From positions 21,008 through 85,007 of the forward strand of contig JAEDCY010000006.1 in NCBI GenBank assembly GCA_016293915.1: a DNA stretch of 64,000 nt, written 5' to 3'. The position numbers and the translations under genes were made by a program. Positions 1-9,513 of this stretch are shown piece by piece; within the stretch, counting starts at the first letter, position 1, and every line of letters starts with the position of its first letter. The stretch comes from Treponema sp. GTDB taxonomy: Bacteria; Spirochaetota; Spirochaetia; Treponematales; Treponemataceae. The notes beneath the pieces were generated by a model that saw only the letters and a program-made list of their open reading frames with translations, made no database searches and was not told the DNA's origin.

Positions 1-1413
1 AATAAAAAAACAACACAGGAATTTCTAAACGCTACTCTGACTCTTGTATCTTTTCTTACAGCCTGTGTTGTTACTTTGGGAATAATTCTTGCTCCTTTTA
101 TCATTCCGATTTTCTGCAAAGCTCCGGCTGAAGGAATAGAGGGATATGCAGCAAAGCTTGATTACTATCTTCTGGAACTCAATGAAACAACAATACTTAC
201 GAGGATAATGTTCCCGTATCTCTTTTTGATTTCAATAGCAGCATTTTTTCAGGGAGTTTTAAACACCTGTGGAATTTTTGCACCTTCTGGTTTTACTCCG
301 GTTATGTTCAACGGAATTGTAGTTCTTTCAACTTATATTCTCGCACCACATACTTCTAATCCGGCGCGAGCAATGGCTATAGGAACAATTTTGGGTGGCA
401 CAGTCCAGGCTATTTTCCAGTGGCCTTTTGTTCACAAGACTGGCTGGAAAACCGGAATCACATCAATAAAAAAAGCTTTTACAAACCCAGGAACCAGAAA
501 AGTTATGGCTCTGCTGGCTCCAACAATTGTTGGAATTGCCGCATATCAGCTTAATGACACAGTTTCAACAGCACTTGCTAAACACGTGGGACCTGGTATT
601 GCATCAAGCCTTCAGTACAGCATCCGACTTCAGGAACTGATTCTTGGAATTTTTGCAGTTTCAATCGGAACTGTAATTCTGCCGGATCTTTCGGGCTTTG
701 CAAATAAAAAAGACTGGACTCAGTTCAATTCAATGCTGCTTCAGGCAATCAAAATTATGACTTTGATTTCGATTCCGATTACAGCCTACTCGCTTATCAC
801 CGGCCGCGAACTGATTTCCCTCTTATATAAAAGAAATCAGTTTGATGAAGATTCTGTAATTATGACTCTGGGAATTTTTCGCTTTCATATTGCGGGCCTG
901 CTTTTTATTGCCCTTAACAGGATCATGGCTCCGGCTTTTTATGCACAGAAAAAACCTAAGCTCCCCACTATTGCAGGCCTTATCAATTTTGCTTCAAACA
1001 TTCTTTTTGTCTTCATCCTTTCAAGACCAATGGGTGGAAACGGAATCGCTCTTGCCTTAAGCATCGCAAGCTGTCTTAATACAATTTTCCTTTTTATCTT
1101 TATGAAAAAAATGGAATCAATAGAAGTTGGCCGGCTGGCACGCGGAACTCTACTCTATGCTTTAAAGATGCTGATTTTTTCTGTGATTGCTTCGGTGCCG
1201 ACTTATTATCTGCATAAGTTTCTGGTAAAAACTTTTGAGGGGCATGGAAATCTTATTGCTTATGGAGCACCAGTTGTGATTTCTGCAATTGCATTTGCCC
1301 TTGTAGGAGTACTTGAACTGATTATCGCAAGAGATGAGATTGTGCAGTCTATAACAGCCCGCTGGTTGAGTAGCCCGAAGGGCGTATCGAAACCAAATAC
1401 AGATAAGAACTAA
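1..1413 (+). CDS. murJ: Lipid II flippase MurJ (5' end missing)
   Basis: The frame is open from base 1, so the gene starts upstream of the window; about 470 C-terminal residues are present and some 50-60 N-terminal ones are probably missing. The protein is a chain of hydrophobic helices of the MOP/MviN type, the family that flips lipid II across the inner membrane for peptidoglycan synthesis. Residues such as the PTIVGIAAYQLNDTVST stretch and a polar late loop are typical of MurJ. The last 16 residues (LSSPKGVSKP and following) are encoded by a palindromic repeat at 1362-1394, so the natural C-terminus was probably extended by a repeat insertion. Family assignment is firm. Confidence 0.9.
   Translation, partial: NKKTTQEFLNATLTLVSFLTACVVTLGIILAPFIIPIFCKAPAEGIEGYAAKLDYYLLELNETTILTRIMFPYLFLISIAAFFQGVLNTCGIFAPSGFTPVMFNGIVVLSTYILAPHTSNPARAMAIGTILGGTVQAIFQWPFVHKTGWKTGITSIKKAFTNPGTRKVMALLAPTIVGIAAYQLNDTVSTALAKHVGPGIASSLQYSIRLQELILGIFAVSIGTVILPDLSGFANKKDWTQFNSMLLQAIKIMTLISIPITAYSLITGRELISLLYKRNQFDEDSVIMTLGIFRFHIAGLLFIALNRIMAPAFYAQKKPKLPTIAGLINFASNILFVFILSRPMGGNGIALALSIASCLNTIFLFIFMKKMESIEVGRLARGTLLYALKMLIFSVIASVPTYYLHKFLVKTFEGHGNLIAYGAPVVISAIAFALVGVLELIIARDEIVQSITARWLSSPKGVSKPNTDKN
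1362..1394. repeat. REP-type palindrome inside the murJ 3' end
   Basis: GGTTGAG...TCGAAACC with a GC-rich loop. It belongs to the GGTGGTTGAG/CGAAACCACC family also found at 1416, 30820, 56746, 59346 and 59400. This copy is translated as the end of MurJ. Confidence 0.7.
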
Positions 1414-1415
1414 CC

Positions 1416-1456
1416 GGTGGTTTCGATACACCCGCATTCGCGGGCACTCAACCACC
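1416..1456. repeat. REP-type palindrome, intergenic
   Basis: GGTGGTTTCGAT...CTCAACCACC with an inner GC hairpin. It lies in inverted orientation to the copy at 1362, forming a pair around the murJ stop codon and just ahead of the aminopeptidase ribosome binding site. Confidence 0.75.
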
Positions 1457-1475
1457 CTACAACAGAGAGGTACAA

Positions 1476-2624
1476 ATGAAAGAATATACAAATGACCAAT
1501 TAAAAGAAATCTACCGCGCACGCCGAAAGACCCTTGCAAGCGAAATGAAAAGCCGCAGCGCAGGTGCCTGTGTTTTTATCGACAGCGAAGAACACCGCGA
1601 CCCGGCTCTGCCATATTTTACAAATCACCCCAGCGACGCAGTTCTCATAATTTTCAGCGACGGCTACACCGTACTCATTCCCTGGGATGAAAATCTTGCC
1701 CGCCAGCAGGCCCAGTACGACAAGCTTGTGCCATATACCCGCTATAAAAACAAGGATATAGATGCAATTCTTGCCGTGCTCAACGTTTGCTACACTCACG
1801 GAGAAAACAGCCGTGTAGAACTACCTCCATATCTGACCTATCCAACCTATCTTAAATTTATTGATGCACTTGCAAACTACGACTGCCGCTGTATGGAAGA
1901 TGGTCTTCACAAGTTTGTCGTAGACTGCCGCATGATTAAAGATGAATATGAAATTGAATGTACCCGTGAAGCAGCCCGTGTAGGAGACCTGATTATTGAT
2001 GAAATTGAAAAACAGGTACGTAAAGGCAAAATTAAAACTGAAACTGATGTCGCACTTTTGATAGAAAAAAAACTTCGTGAAAACGGATGTCAGAGAACAG
2101 GTTTTGATACGCTCGCGGCGGGACCTTCGCGCAGCTTCGCAATTCATGCGTTCCCGGGATACACTGCAGCAGACTGGCCGGCACAGGGACTTTCCATTCT
2201 GGACTTTGGCGTTGTTTATAACGGCTATACAAGCGATACAACGCTTACAATTGCAAAAGGACCTCTGACTGCCGCCCAGGAAAAACAGCTGGAGCTGGTT
2301 CAGAAAGCCTATGATGAATGCTTAAAACTCTACAAACCTGGACGGCCGATTATGGAGGCAGCGAAAAAGGCGGACAGTATTTTTGCAGCAGCAAAGCGTA
2401 AGATGCCTCACACTCTGGGCCACGCTATTGGTCTTGAGATTCATGAGCAGCCGCGTGTGAGCCCGCGCACTGCGCCAGAGCTGCTTTTTAAGCCGGGAAT
2501 GATTTTAACTTGTGAGCCGGGACTTTATGATGTGAAAATCGGTGGAACACGCCTGGAAAATGATGTCCTCATCACCGAAGACGGCAATGAGGTTATCACT
2601 CATTCACGAATTATCCGAATCTAG
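1476..2624 (+). CDS. M24-family Xaa-Pro aminopeptidase
   Basis: A 382-residue protein with an N-terminal creatinase-like domain (about 1-150) and a C-terminal pita-bread metallopeptidase domain. All five expected metal ligands can be placed: D243 in LDFGVVYNG, D254 in YTSDTT, H316 in LGHAIGLEIHE, E347 in TCEPGLYD and E361 in GTRLENDV. Members of this family remove an N-terminal residue ahead of proline and act in the cytoplasm in peptide turnover. The start is set by GAGAGG a few bases upstream. It is separated from murJ only by a repeat, so read-through transcription is possible. PepP, PepQ and related creatinase-fold enzymes cannot be told apart from sequence alone. Confidence 0.9.
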   Translation: MKEYTNDQLKEIYRARRKTLASEMKSRSAGACVFIDSEEHRDPALPYFTNHPSDAVLIIFSDGYTVLIPWDENLARQQAQYDKLVPYTRYKNKDIDAILAVLNVCYTHGENSRVELPPYLTYPTYLKFIDALANYDCRCMEDGLHKFVVDCRMIKDEYEIECTREAARVGDLIIDEIEKQVRKGKIKTETDVALLIEKKLRENGCQRTGFDTLAAGPSRSFAIHAFPGYTAADWPAQGLSILDFGVVYNGYTSDTTLTIAKGPLTAAQEKQLELVQKAYDECLKLYKPGRPIMEAAKKADSIFAAAKRKMPHTLGHAIGLEIHEQPRVSPRTAPELLFKPGMILTCEPGLYDVKIGGTRLENDVLITEDGNEVITHSRIIRI

Positions 2625-5600
2625 AAAATTTCGCTCTTTTGATTTCGCAGGGCTATCTGTTCAAGAATACTGTCGGCACTTACACAAAGTGCTGTACACA
2701 GATATTTATCTTCGAGTCCCTGAGCAAGTTTCTTCATATCGGAAATTACATGGCGAATAAGATCATTGCTTAATTCTTCTTCGCAGCAGTCTTCGAGCTG
2801 GCGGTTGTATTCTTCACCGAGCACACCTGACTTTATCAATGATTCTGCTGTTATGAGAAGACCTCTCTTTCCAGACATTTTCTGAATGATATATTCTATA
2901 ACCATTCTCATACGACAGCACTCAAATGAGTTTTTGTCTTTTTCTGGAAGGAAGCTTGAAAGAACTCTAAGCTTTTTGAAAAGCTCTAGTTCTGCAGCAT
3001 AATTCTTTGCCATATTATCGTCATTAAGGATTCGGCTGATTTTGTCCAGCATATCGTCTGCTGTAATAAAGTTATCATCCGATTCCTTTTCAGCAGCTGG
3101 CACCTCAGCTACAGTTTCTTCAAGTGCTGCTTCTTCATAAGGACCACCACAGAGATCTTCGAGTTCTTCAACAGAAAGGAACTGGTCAAAAGTAAAATCA
3201 TCAGAATCTCTTTCATCAGCTTCTGTTACATCTGCATCATCTATACTGATTTCTGAATCTTCAGATTCGCTTTCAACTTCTTCTTCAATTTCAGGCTCAG
3301 GTTCAGTTTCTGGTTTCAGTTCAATTTCTGGCTCAACTTCAACCTCTGGCTCAATTTCGACTTCTGACTCTTCAATCACAGGTTCTTCATCTTCCAGATC
3401 TTCATCAAAGCCATCTAAAGCAGCTTCTTCTGCAAGAATATCTTCTGATTCAGTTGATGAAATCAAATCTTCATCGAGTAATGAATCATCAAGCCCCTCT
3501 TCTTCGGCTTCCTCTTTAACTGGTTCTTCTGCTACCTGCTCCGGTTGCAAATCATATTCAGAAAGCTTGTCTTCTACAGCTTCTTCAACTGCTTTCTCAA
3601 CAGTTTCCTGAATCATCTTCTCATTTTCCTGCTTGAGTTCATTTACAAGCTCTCTCTGCTGCAAAGCAAACTCACGCTGCTGAAGTTCGAGTTCCTTCTG
3701 CTGATTCTTCAAATCATTCATCATCTTCTGAGCATCAGATGCTGAAAGAGTATTTACCGGCGGCTCATAAGGCTCATAATCAGATTTCTGCTCCGGCTTT
3801 TCAGGCACCTTCGGTGCAAGCGGCTCATACTCCGGTTCCTCCTCGCTCGACCCCACCGGCTCATATTCCGAAGCCGGTTCTGTCTCCGCTTCAGGAGTAC
3901 TCTCTGCTACAGGCTCTGACACAGCCTCTTCTATCGTGCCATCTTCAAAATCACCAAAGTCAAAATCACCTTCATCTTCTGAAAGACCATCCTTAAGACT
4001 GTCTTCTTCACCTGCTGCTGGTGTCATCATAGACATCAAATCAGAATCTTCCTCATTTTCGTCATAAGGCTTTTCCTCTTCTTCTGCAGGTTTATTTTCA
4101 GCATCTGGATCATCATCAAAATCTTCCCAGAATTCACCATCTTCACCGGTAAGTGCCTGTTCTATCGTCGGAGTAGATTCAAGGCTGCTGATATCAGGAA
4201 GTTCATCCTCGCCATCTCCCGAACCAGACATCATAGCATCTATCTGCTCATCATTTTTTTTGTCGTTATCAATCAAGCTTCCATCTTCTGCAAGATTTCC
4301 ACCTTCCTCTTCTGAGAGTTTATCTGCATCAACTGCTATCGGCATTTCATCGGTATTATAAATTTCTTTATTTGTCTCAAGCTCGTTGTAAATTTTCTCA
4401 AGTTCTTTAACAGCATAGATGTTAGGATTCTTTAACGAAACACCTTTTTCATAGTCTGATTTTGCCTTTTTTAAATCACCACGCACAGCGTTAATTGTAC
4501 CTAACAAATTATAACCTTCCGGTAACTGCGGTCTGCTATCTACAAAATGATTTGCCATTTCTTCAGCCTTTTCATAATTTCCAGTCTGAATATAACGGTC
4601 AGCGGCATTAATCATATAATCTTTGTAGTGATGATTGATTTTCTTGATTTTATAAAAATAAGTATTTGCAGCCTCTTCATCTCCGCGGCAGATAAAATAC
4701 TGTCCGTAAAGATCAAGAATCTGAAGATCCTTACCATCACTTTTTTCATCGATTGTTTTAATCAAATCAAGTGCTTTTTCATAACGCTGAGCAGAAAGAA
4801 GAACATGTGCATACTGCTTACATACTTCAAGATTCTCAGGAGCAATATCGACTGCATCAAGAATTTTTTCCATGGCCTGATCAATCTTCATTCCCTTTTC
4901 AAGAGATTTTGAAAGACCAACAAGGATATTAATGTCGTGCTGCTTAAGAGCTTCTGCCTTCTTGAAAGTTTTTGTTGCATTATCGTAATCAAACTGATTC
5001 AGATAAATACGTCCGAGAATGCAAAGCAAATCTACATCATCCGGATGCAATTTAATTGACTGTCCAACAAGTTCCTGAGCCTGCTTTGTGTCCTGACAAC
5101 GGATAAGAAGTTCACTGAAATCACGGATGGCATCGAGCCAGCCCGGTCGTGTTTTAAGCGCATTTTCATAGCTTCTTACTGCTTCGGGATAATTTTTTGT
5201 AGCTTCATAAACATGAGCAAGATTGTAATTCAAAATAGGATGATTCTGGTCTACCTGAAGCCCACGCCTAAAGGCAGCGATGGCCAGCTCATACTCTTTT
5301 TTAGCCGAATAAATAGAACCAAGATGGTTATGCGCAAGTACATCATCCGGGTTGTGGTTGATTACAGATTCAAAGGCATCAATAGCGTCATCGTAATCAC
5401 CCATCTCCTTGTAAGTAAAACCGAGGTTATAATTGATATTAGGATTTGAAGAAGAAATATCCTGGGCTTTATGAAGAATATTTACTGAATCTTCATAGCG
5501 TTTAAGGCGGCGAAAAATTGCACCCAGGCTCACCATTGAGTCAGTGTTATCCGGATTAAAAGTGATAATCTGCTCATAATAGGGAATTGCTTTTTCGTCC

Positions 5601-5755
5601 TGGCCGGCGCGCACATAAATACTACCAAGCTGCTTAAGATATTCTACATTGGATTCATCACTTCGCAGAAGTTCTTTGTAAAGTCGCGCAGCTGTTGCCC
5701 AATCATGAGCTGTAATTGCATTCTGTGCCTTTGTCAAAATCAAACTGTATGCCAT
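2621..5755 (-). CDS. Large TPR-repeat protein with acidic central region
   Basis: This 1044-residue protein begins with roughly 450 residues of tandem tetratricopeptide repeats (NYNLGFTYKEMGDYDDAIDAF is one) which normally form a binding superhelix. A very acidic, low-complexity section follows (about 480-900), containing a glutamine-rich coiled-coil segment (QQKELELQQREFALQQREL) and a Glu-Pro-Val repeat. The last 140 residues are helical and not acidic. No signal peptide is seen, so a cytoplasmic scaffold is likely. GAGGGG precedes the ATG. The 3' end overlaps the aminopeptidase stop by 4 bp, tail to tail. Large TPR proteins of this kind are common in treponemes; the partner is unknown. Confidence 0.85.
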   Translation of the reverse strand: MAYSLILTKAQNAITAHDWATAARLYKELLRSDESNVEYLKQLGSIYVRAGQDEKAIPYYEQIITFNPDNTDSMVSLGAIFRRLKRYEDSVNILHKAQDISSSNPNINYNLGFTYKEMGDYDDAIDAFESVINHNPDDVLAHNHLGSIYSAKKEYELAIAAFRRGLQVDQNHPILNYNLAHVYEATKNYPEAVRSYENALKTRPGWLDAIRDFSELLIRCQDTKQAQELVGQSIKLHPDDVDLLCILGRIYLNQFDYDNATKTFKKAEALKQHDINILVGLSKSLEKGMKIDQAMEKILDAVDIAPENLEVCKQYAHVLLSAQRYEKALDLIKTIDEKSDGKDLQILDLYGQYFICRGDEEAANTYFYKIKKINHHYKDYMINAADRYIQTGNYEKAEEMANHFVDSRPQLPEGYNLLGTINAVRGDLKKAKSDYEKGVSLKNPNIYAVKELEKIYNELETNKEIYNTDEMPIAVDADKLSEEEGGNLAEDGSLIDNDKKNDEQIDAMMSGSGDGEDELPDISSLESTPTIEQALTGEDGEFWEDFDDDPDAENKPAEEEEKPYDENEEDSDLMSMMTPAAGEEDSLKDGLSEDEGDFDFGDFEDGTIEEAVSEPVAESTPEAETEPASEYEPVGSSEEEPEYEPLAPKVPEKPEQKSDYEPYEPPVNTLSASDAQKMMNDLKNQQKELELQQREFALQQRELVNELKQENEKMIQETVEKAVEEAVEDKLSEYDLQPEQVAEEPVKEEAEEEGLDDSLLDEDLISSTESEDILAEEAALDGFDEDLEDEEPVIEESEVEIEPEVEVEPEIELKPETEPEPEIEEEVESESEDSEISIDDADVTEADERDSDDFTFDQFLSVEELEDLCGGPYEEAALEETVAEVPAAEKESDDNFITADDMLDKISRILNDDNMAKNYAAELELFKKLRVLSSFLPEKDKNSFECCRMRMVIEYIIQKMSGKRGLLITAESLIKSGVLGEEYNRQLEDCCEEELSNDLIRHVISDMKKLAQGLEDKYLCTALCVSADSILEQIALRNQKSEIF

Positions 5756-5775
5756 ATTTTATCCCCTCTTTTACC

Positions 5776-7305
5776 CTATTTTAATCTTGCTAACGGGCGC
5801 GCAAAAACTTCTTTTGAAAGATTTCCTACAACCCTCATATCATAAGCAGACCAGGCTGCTACTGCAAAATAATATATTTTTCCGTTCTCAAGTCCTGTAA
5901 CTGTATATGAACTTGTATTTCCTACATTAATTGGTGATTCACCTTCTATTGCCATGCGGCCAAGGTATTCACCAGGACGAGTTCCATAATATAGATAGTA
6001 ACCGCCTGCTGTATCATCCACAGAATAGTTCCATGAAACTGTAACACTTCCGTTACCCGCAACTGCCTTTACAACAAATGGAGGCAGTGGTTCCGGCAGT
6101 TCTGTAAAGTCCAGACTTATCGAGGTAATAGCTGGTGTCTGTTCACCGTTTCCGTCTGGCATGAGTTCTACTGCTACCTGAAAGTAAAGTCCTGTTATTC
6201 CTTTGAGGTCTTCTCCGCTTTCTATCGGCTTCCATTCAGGGTACTCATCATTCCAGCCATAAAAATTTTCACCTGAACGTACGTAATAGCACACTGCAGT
6301 TTGTGAAGGAATGTTCATTTCGGCTTCAAGCTTATTGAGTACTGAGCCTGTTGAAACCATAATCGGTTTTGTTACAAAGCTGCCGCCAACGGGGAGATAT
6401 TGAGCGTGGCCGATTCTTCCGGCGTTGTCTGCCGACTGGAAATCTGGCGGAGAATAAGGCCGTCTGAGAATTCTAAAATCATCAAGAATTCCCGTATACT
6501 CAGGACAAATAGAAAGCTCAGAAGGAGTTCCAAGATAAACGAGATTTACATCGCCACCTTCCGAACGTTCGTTAGTTATATAAGTAATATCTTCTGTTAT
6601 TCCGTTTACAACGTATTCAAGAATTCCCGTCTCACAATCAAAAGAAAGTACATGATAACTCCACTCATCCGGTATGATTTTTGAACTTCCCTTAAGCTCT
6701 ACCTCGTTTTTACCAGCAGCATTCAGGTACATATCAAAAATATTATTGAGTTCCCACTTTATGTGTCCTTTATCAAAAGTTCCGTTTATAACCTGAAAAA
6801 CAAGGCGTCCATCTTCATTTTTTGAGGATTCCCAGTTCAAAACAATTTCACCATTTTCTGCAATCGAAGGGCAAAGCCAGAATTCAATTGAAAAAGACCC
6901 CATCAAACCTTCTGAACCAAAGAAGGTTCCAGGTTTTCCGGATATACTCAAGCCTCCCATATTTCGGCTGAGACCTGCTGCTTTTTCATTTTTTGTCTGA
7001 TTAGTCTGCTGGAAATTATTTCTGTTAATCGTATAGTCACCATCAGAAACTGGCATCTGTGCGTCTTCAAAATCAATTAATAAATCTGTATATTCATCAA
7101 AAACAAAAGAGTTTGAGGCAAGCTGTATACAGTCGTATCCGAAACGACCTTTTCCTGTTGTAATGTTATACTGCTTCTGGAAAACCGGCCAGCCGTTTTT
7201 TCCACCGAGCAAATATTCTTTAGCAAAAAGATTCATTGTGCTGCCTGCACAAATCATTGCAAGCGCTATAATAAGAAGTCTTTTTTTGATACAATTTCCT
7301 AACAT
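5776..7305 (-). CDS. Exported LamG-like / fibronectin type III protein
   Basis: The start chosen here (7305) gives MLGNCIKKRL followed by a hydrophobic stretch and a likely signal peptidase site after NLFA; a longer frame reaches 7365 but would run into uvrC. After the signal peptide comes a concanavalin/LamG-like beta-sandwich (about 100-290, with SIEFWLCPS and ILDDFRILRR). A fibronectin type III domain (about 415-500, VSWNYSVDDTAGGYYLYYG) lies at the C-terminus. Such proteins are usually periplasmic or surface-associated and bind carbohydrate or protein. It is 20 bp upstream of the TPR gene and probably cotranscribed with it. Its start codon lies 3 bp from that of divergent uvrC, so the two promoters must overlap coding sequence. 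Confidence 0.75.
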   Translation of the reverse strand: MLGNCIKKRLLIIALAMICAGSTMNLFAKEYLLGGKNGWPVFQKQYNITTGKGRFGYDCIQLASNSFVFDEYTDLLIDFEDAQMPVSDGDYTINRNNFQQTNQTKNEKAAGLSRNMGGLSISGKPGTFFGSEGLMGSFSIEFWLCPSIAENGEIVLNWESSKNEDGRLVFQVINGTFDKGHIKWELNNIFDMYLNAAGKNEVELKGSSKIIPDEWSYHVLSFDCETGILEYVVNGITEDITYITNERSEGGDVNLVYLGTPSELSICPEYTGILDDFRILRRPYSPPDFQSADNAGRIGHAQYLPVGGSFVTKPIMVSTGSVLNKLEAEMNIPSQTAVCYYVRSGENFYGWNDEYPEWKPIESGEDLKGITGLYFQVAVELMPDGNGEQTPAITSISLDFTELPEPLPPFVVKAVAGNGSVTVSWNYSVDDTAGGYYLYYGTRPGEYLGRMAIEGESPINVGNTSSYTVTGLENGKIYYFAVAAWSAYDMRVVGNLSKEVFARPLARLK

Positions 7306-7308
7306 AAC

Positions 7309-9306
7309 ATGACAGCCAAAACTACACGTGATATTCTTCACGAAACAGCTCTGAAAGCTCCTCAATCTAGTGGCGTCTATCTGTGGCGAAACGCAGAAGG
7401 CACCGTAATTTATGTGGGAAAAGCGAAAAGCCTTAAGAGCCGTCTGTCTTCCTATTTTTCAGGACAACAGAGCGTAAAAACAAGACTTTTAATCTCCCAC
7501 GCCAACTCTATTGAATACATCACAACAGCTAATGAGTACGAAGCTCTGCTGCTGGAAAACAACCTTATTAAAAAGTACAATCCCCGCTACAACATAGTTT
7601 TGAAAGACGGTAAATCATACCCTGTTTTGAGAATCACCAATGAGGATTTTCCCAAGATTTTTAAGACCCGCCGCATTTTGCAGGATGGTTCCACTTATTT
7701 TGGTCCCTTTCCTGACGTTGCAGCTCTGGATACATTTATTGAAACACTTTTCAAGCTGTATCCTGTCCGTCATTGCAGAACTTTTAGAAAACGAGACACC
7801 CCTTGTCTCTATTACCATATGAAGCAATGTCAGGCTCCCTGCTGCGGTAAAATTTCAAAAGAGTCCTACAACTTATACATCGGTGAAATAAAAAGGTTAC
7901 TTGAGGGAAAAGGTGAAGAAACTGTAAAAGCCCTGCAGAACGAAATGAAGGCTGCAGCTGCTGCTTTGGACTTTGAAAAGGCGGCCAGACTACGCGACGG
8001 CATAAAAGCCCTTATGGTTCTGCAGAATCAGAATATTGTAGAAAGCTTTGATTCTGATGACCGCGATTATATTGCATACCATAGCGAAGGCGAACTTGTA
8101 AGCTTTACAGTTTTGAAAATTCGTGGCGGCAAACTGCTTGGTCGGGAAAATTACCGCGCCGAATCTCTTAATGACGACGATGACCTTATAGCTGAGTTTA
8201 TGGCCGTTTTTTATGATGATATCCACACTATTCCGCCTCAGGTTTATATTCCTGCGACCAAAGAGTTTGACCATATTTCACGCTGGCTTCGTGAGGAAAA
8301 GAAATCTACTTCTCAGGTTTTTATGGTAACTTCTCACGATCTTCCTCGAGATGTTGCAGCCATTCAGATGGCAAAACACAACGCAAAGGAAGATATTGTG
8401 CGCCGCCTCCGCGACCGTGGTGACATGCCTGCCCTCGAAGAGCTTAAAGAAAAGCTTGGCCTCGACTCGCTGCCGGTTAGAATCGAAGGTTTTGATATTG
8501 CTCATATCGGTGGTAAATGGCCGGTTGCTTCCCTAATCAGCTTTTACAACGGGAACCCGGATAAAAAGAATTACCGCTACTTCCGTCTTAAGACTACCGA
8601 CGGCCTCATAGACGACTTTGCCTCAATGAAAGAAGCTGTTTCCCGCCGCTATACCCGCCTTCTCAATGAACAGGCCGACATGCCGGATCTGCTTTTGATT
8701 GATGGTGGTATTGGTCAGGTAAATGCGGTCGAAGAAATCCTCAACTCTCTGGGGCTGGACATTCCTATTGCAGGTCTTGCCAAGCGGGATGAAGAAATCT
8801 ACCGCCCGGGCAACAGCACTCCAATCTGTCTGCCAAAACGAAGCGATGCCCTGCGCCTCTTGCAGCGCGTACGAGATGAAACCCACCGCTTTGCCACAAG
8901 CCGAAACCAGAGGCTGCGTACAAAAGAAAATACAAAAACGATTTTCCTGGAACTGCCGGGTGTTGGCGAAAAGCGCGCCCTGCAACTTCAGCGTCAGTTT
9001 CTCACATTGGAAAATCTTGCCGCAGCAGAAGAAAGTGCGATTGCCCAGTGCCTTCATATCAAAGCCCCGGAAGCTGCAGACATCTTACTAAAAGCCCGAG
9101 ATCTCAACGCCCTTCGCAAGGACAAAAAAGACCTGCAACGCCTCTCACTCGGACAGGCTGGCACCACAAAAGAAAAAGCCGCAGAAGCAGGCTATATTGC
9201 AAATCTGGCAAGTGCAGCCCTGGCGGCTGCAACAGGCTCTGGGGAAAACTTGACATCTGGCGACAATCTAGCAGCCGCTGAAAATCCGCCTGATTACGGA
9301 GAATAA
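7309..9306 (+). CDS. uvrC: Excinuclease ABC subunit C
   Basis: A 665-residue UvrC, which makes the two incisions of nucleotide excision repair together with UvrAB. Visible in order are the GIY-YIG nuclease (GVYLWRNAEG...IYVGKAKSLKSRL), a cluster of four to five cysteines around residues 160-180 (CLYYHMKQCQAPCCG), the UVR motif that binds UvrB (ALDFEKAARLRD) and the RNase H-like nuclease half (IEGFDIAHIGG, LLIDGGIGQVNA). A helix-hairpin-helix (ELPGVGEKRALQL) follows. The C-terminus carries about 70 extra Ala-rich residues beyond the usual end. TACAAT preceded by TG lies about 13 bp before the ATG, leaving almost no 5' leader. Confidence 0.95.
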   Translation: MTAKTTRDILHETALKAPQSSGVYLWRNAEGTVIYVGKAKSLKSRLSSYFSGQQSVKTRLLISHANSIEYITTANEYEALLLENNLIKKYNPRYNIVLKDGKSYPVLRITNEDFPKIFKTRRILQDGSTYFGPFPDVAALDTFIETLFKLYPVRHCRTFRKRDTPCLYYHMKQCQAPCCGKISKESYNLYIGEIKRLLEGKGEETVKALQNEMKAAAAALDFEKAARLRDGIKALMVLQNQNIVESFDSDDRDYIAYHSEGELVSFTVLKIRGGKLLGRENYRAESLNDDDDLIAEFMAVFYDDIHTIPPQVYIPATKEFDHISRWLREEKKSTSQVFMVTSHDLPRDVAAIQMAKHNAKEDIVRRLRDRGDMPALEELKEKLGLDSLPVRIEGFDIAHIGGKWPVASLISFYNGNPDKKNYRYFRLKTTDGLIDDFASMKEAVSRRYTRLLNEQADMPDLLLIDGGIGQVNAVEEILNSLGLDIPIAGLAKRDEEIYRPGNSTPICLPKRSDALRLLQRVRDETHRFATSRNQRLRTKENTKTIFLELPGVGEKRALQLQRQFLTLENLAAAEESAIAQCLHIKAPEAADILLKARDLNALRKDKKDLQRLSLGQAGTTKEKAAEAGYIANLASAALAAATGSGENLTSGDNLAAAENPPDYGE

Positions 9307-9513
9307 AAATACCTTATTTTTGAATCGTTAGAAAAAGTAAGAGAACTTGTTATAAAGAGACATATAAGCAAAGAAATTGTTTTTTGAGATTTCATTTTTA
9401 AATAACCTGTTTATGAAAAAACGATTGCTATTAATAAGGATTTACTTTTCATATAATCATCATCGCTTATAAAAGTGTAATCGTAAAGAGTAAAATGCTA
9501 AAAGTAACCGAAG

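Noticed and set aside
9307..9513. Small gene or RNA between uvrC and the LacI gene
   Set aside because: AT-rich sequence without an open frame, ribosome binding site or strong hairpin.
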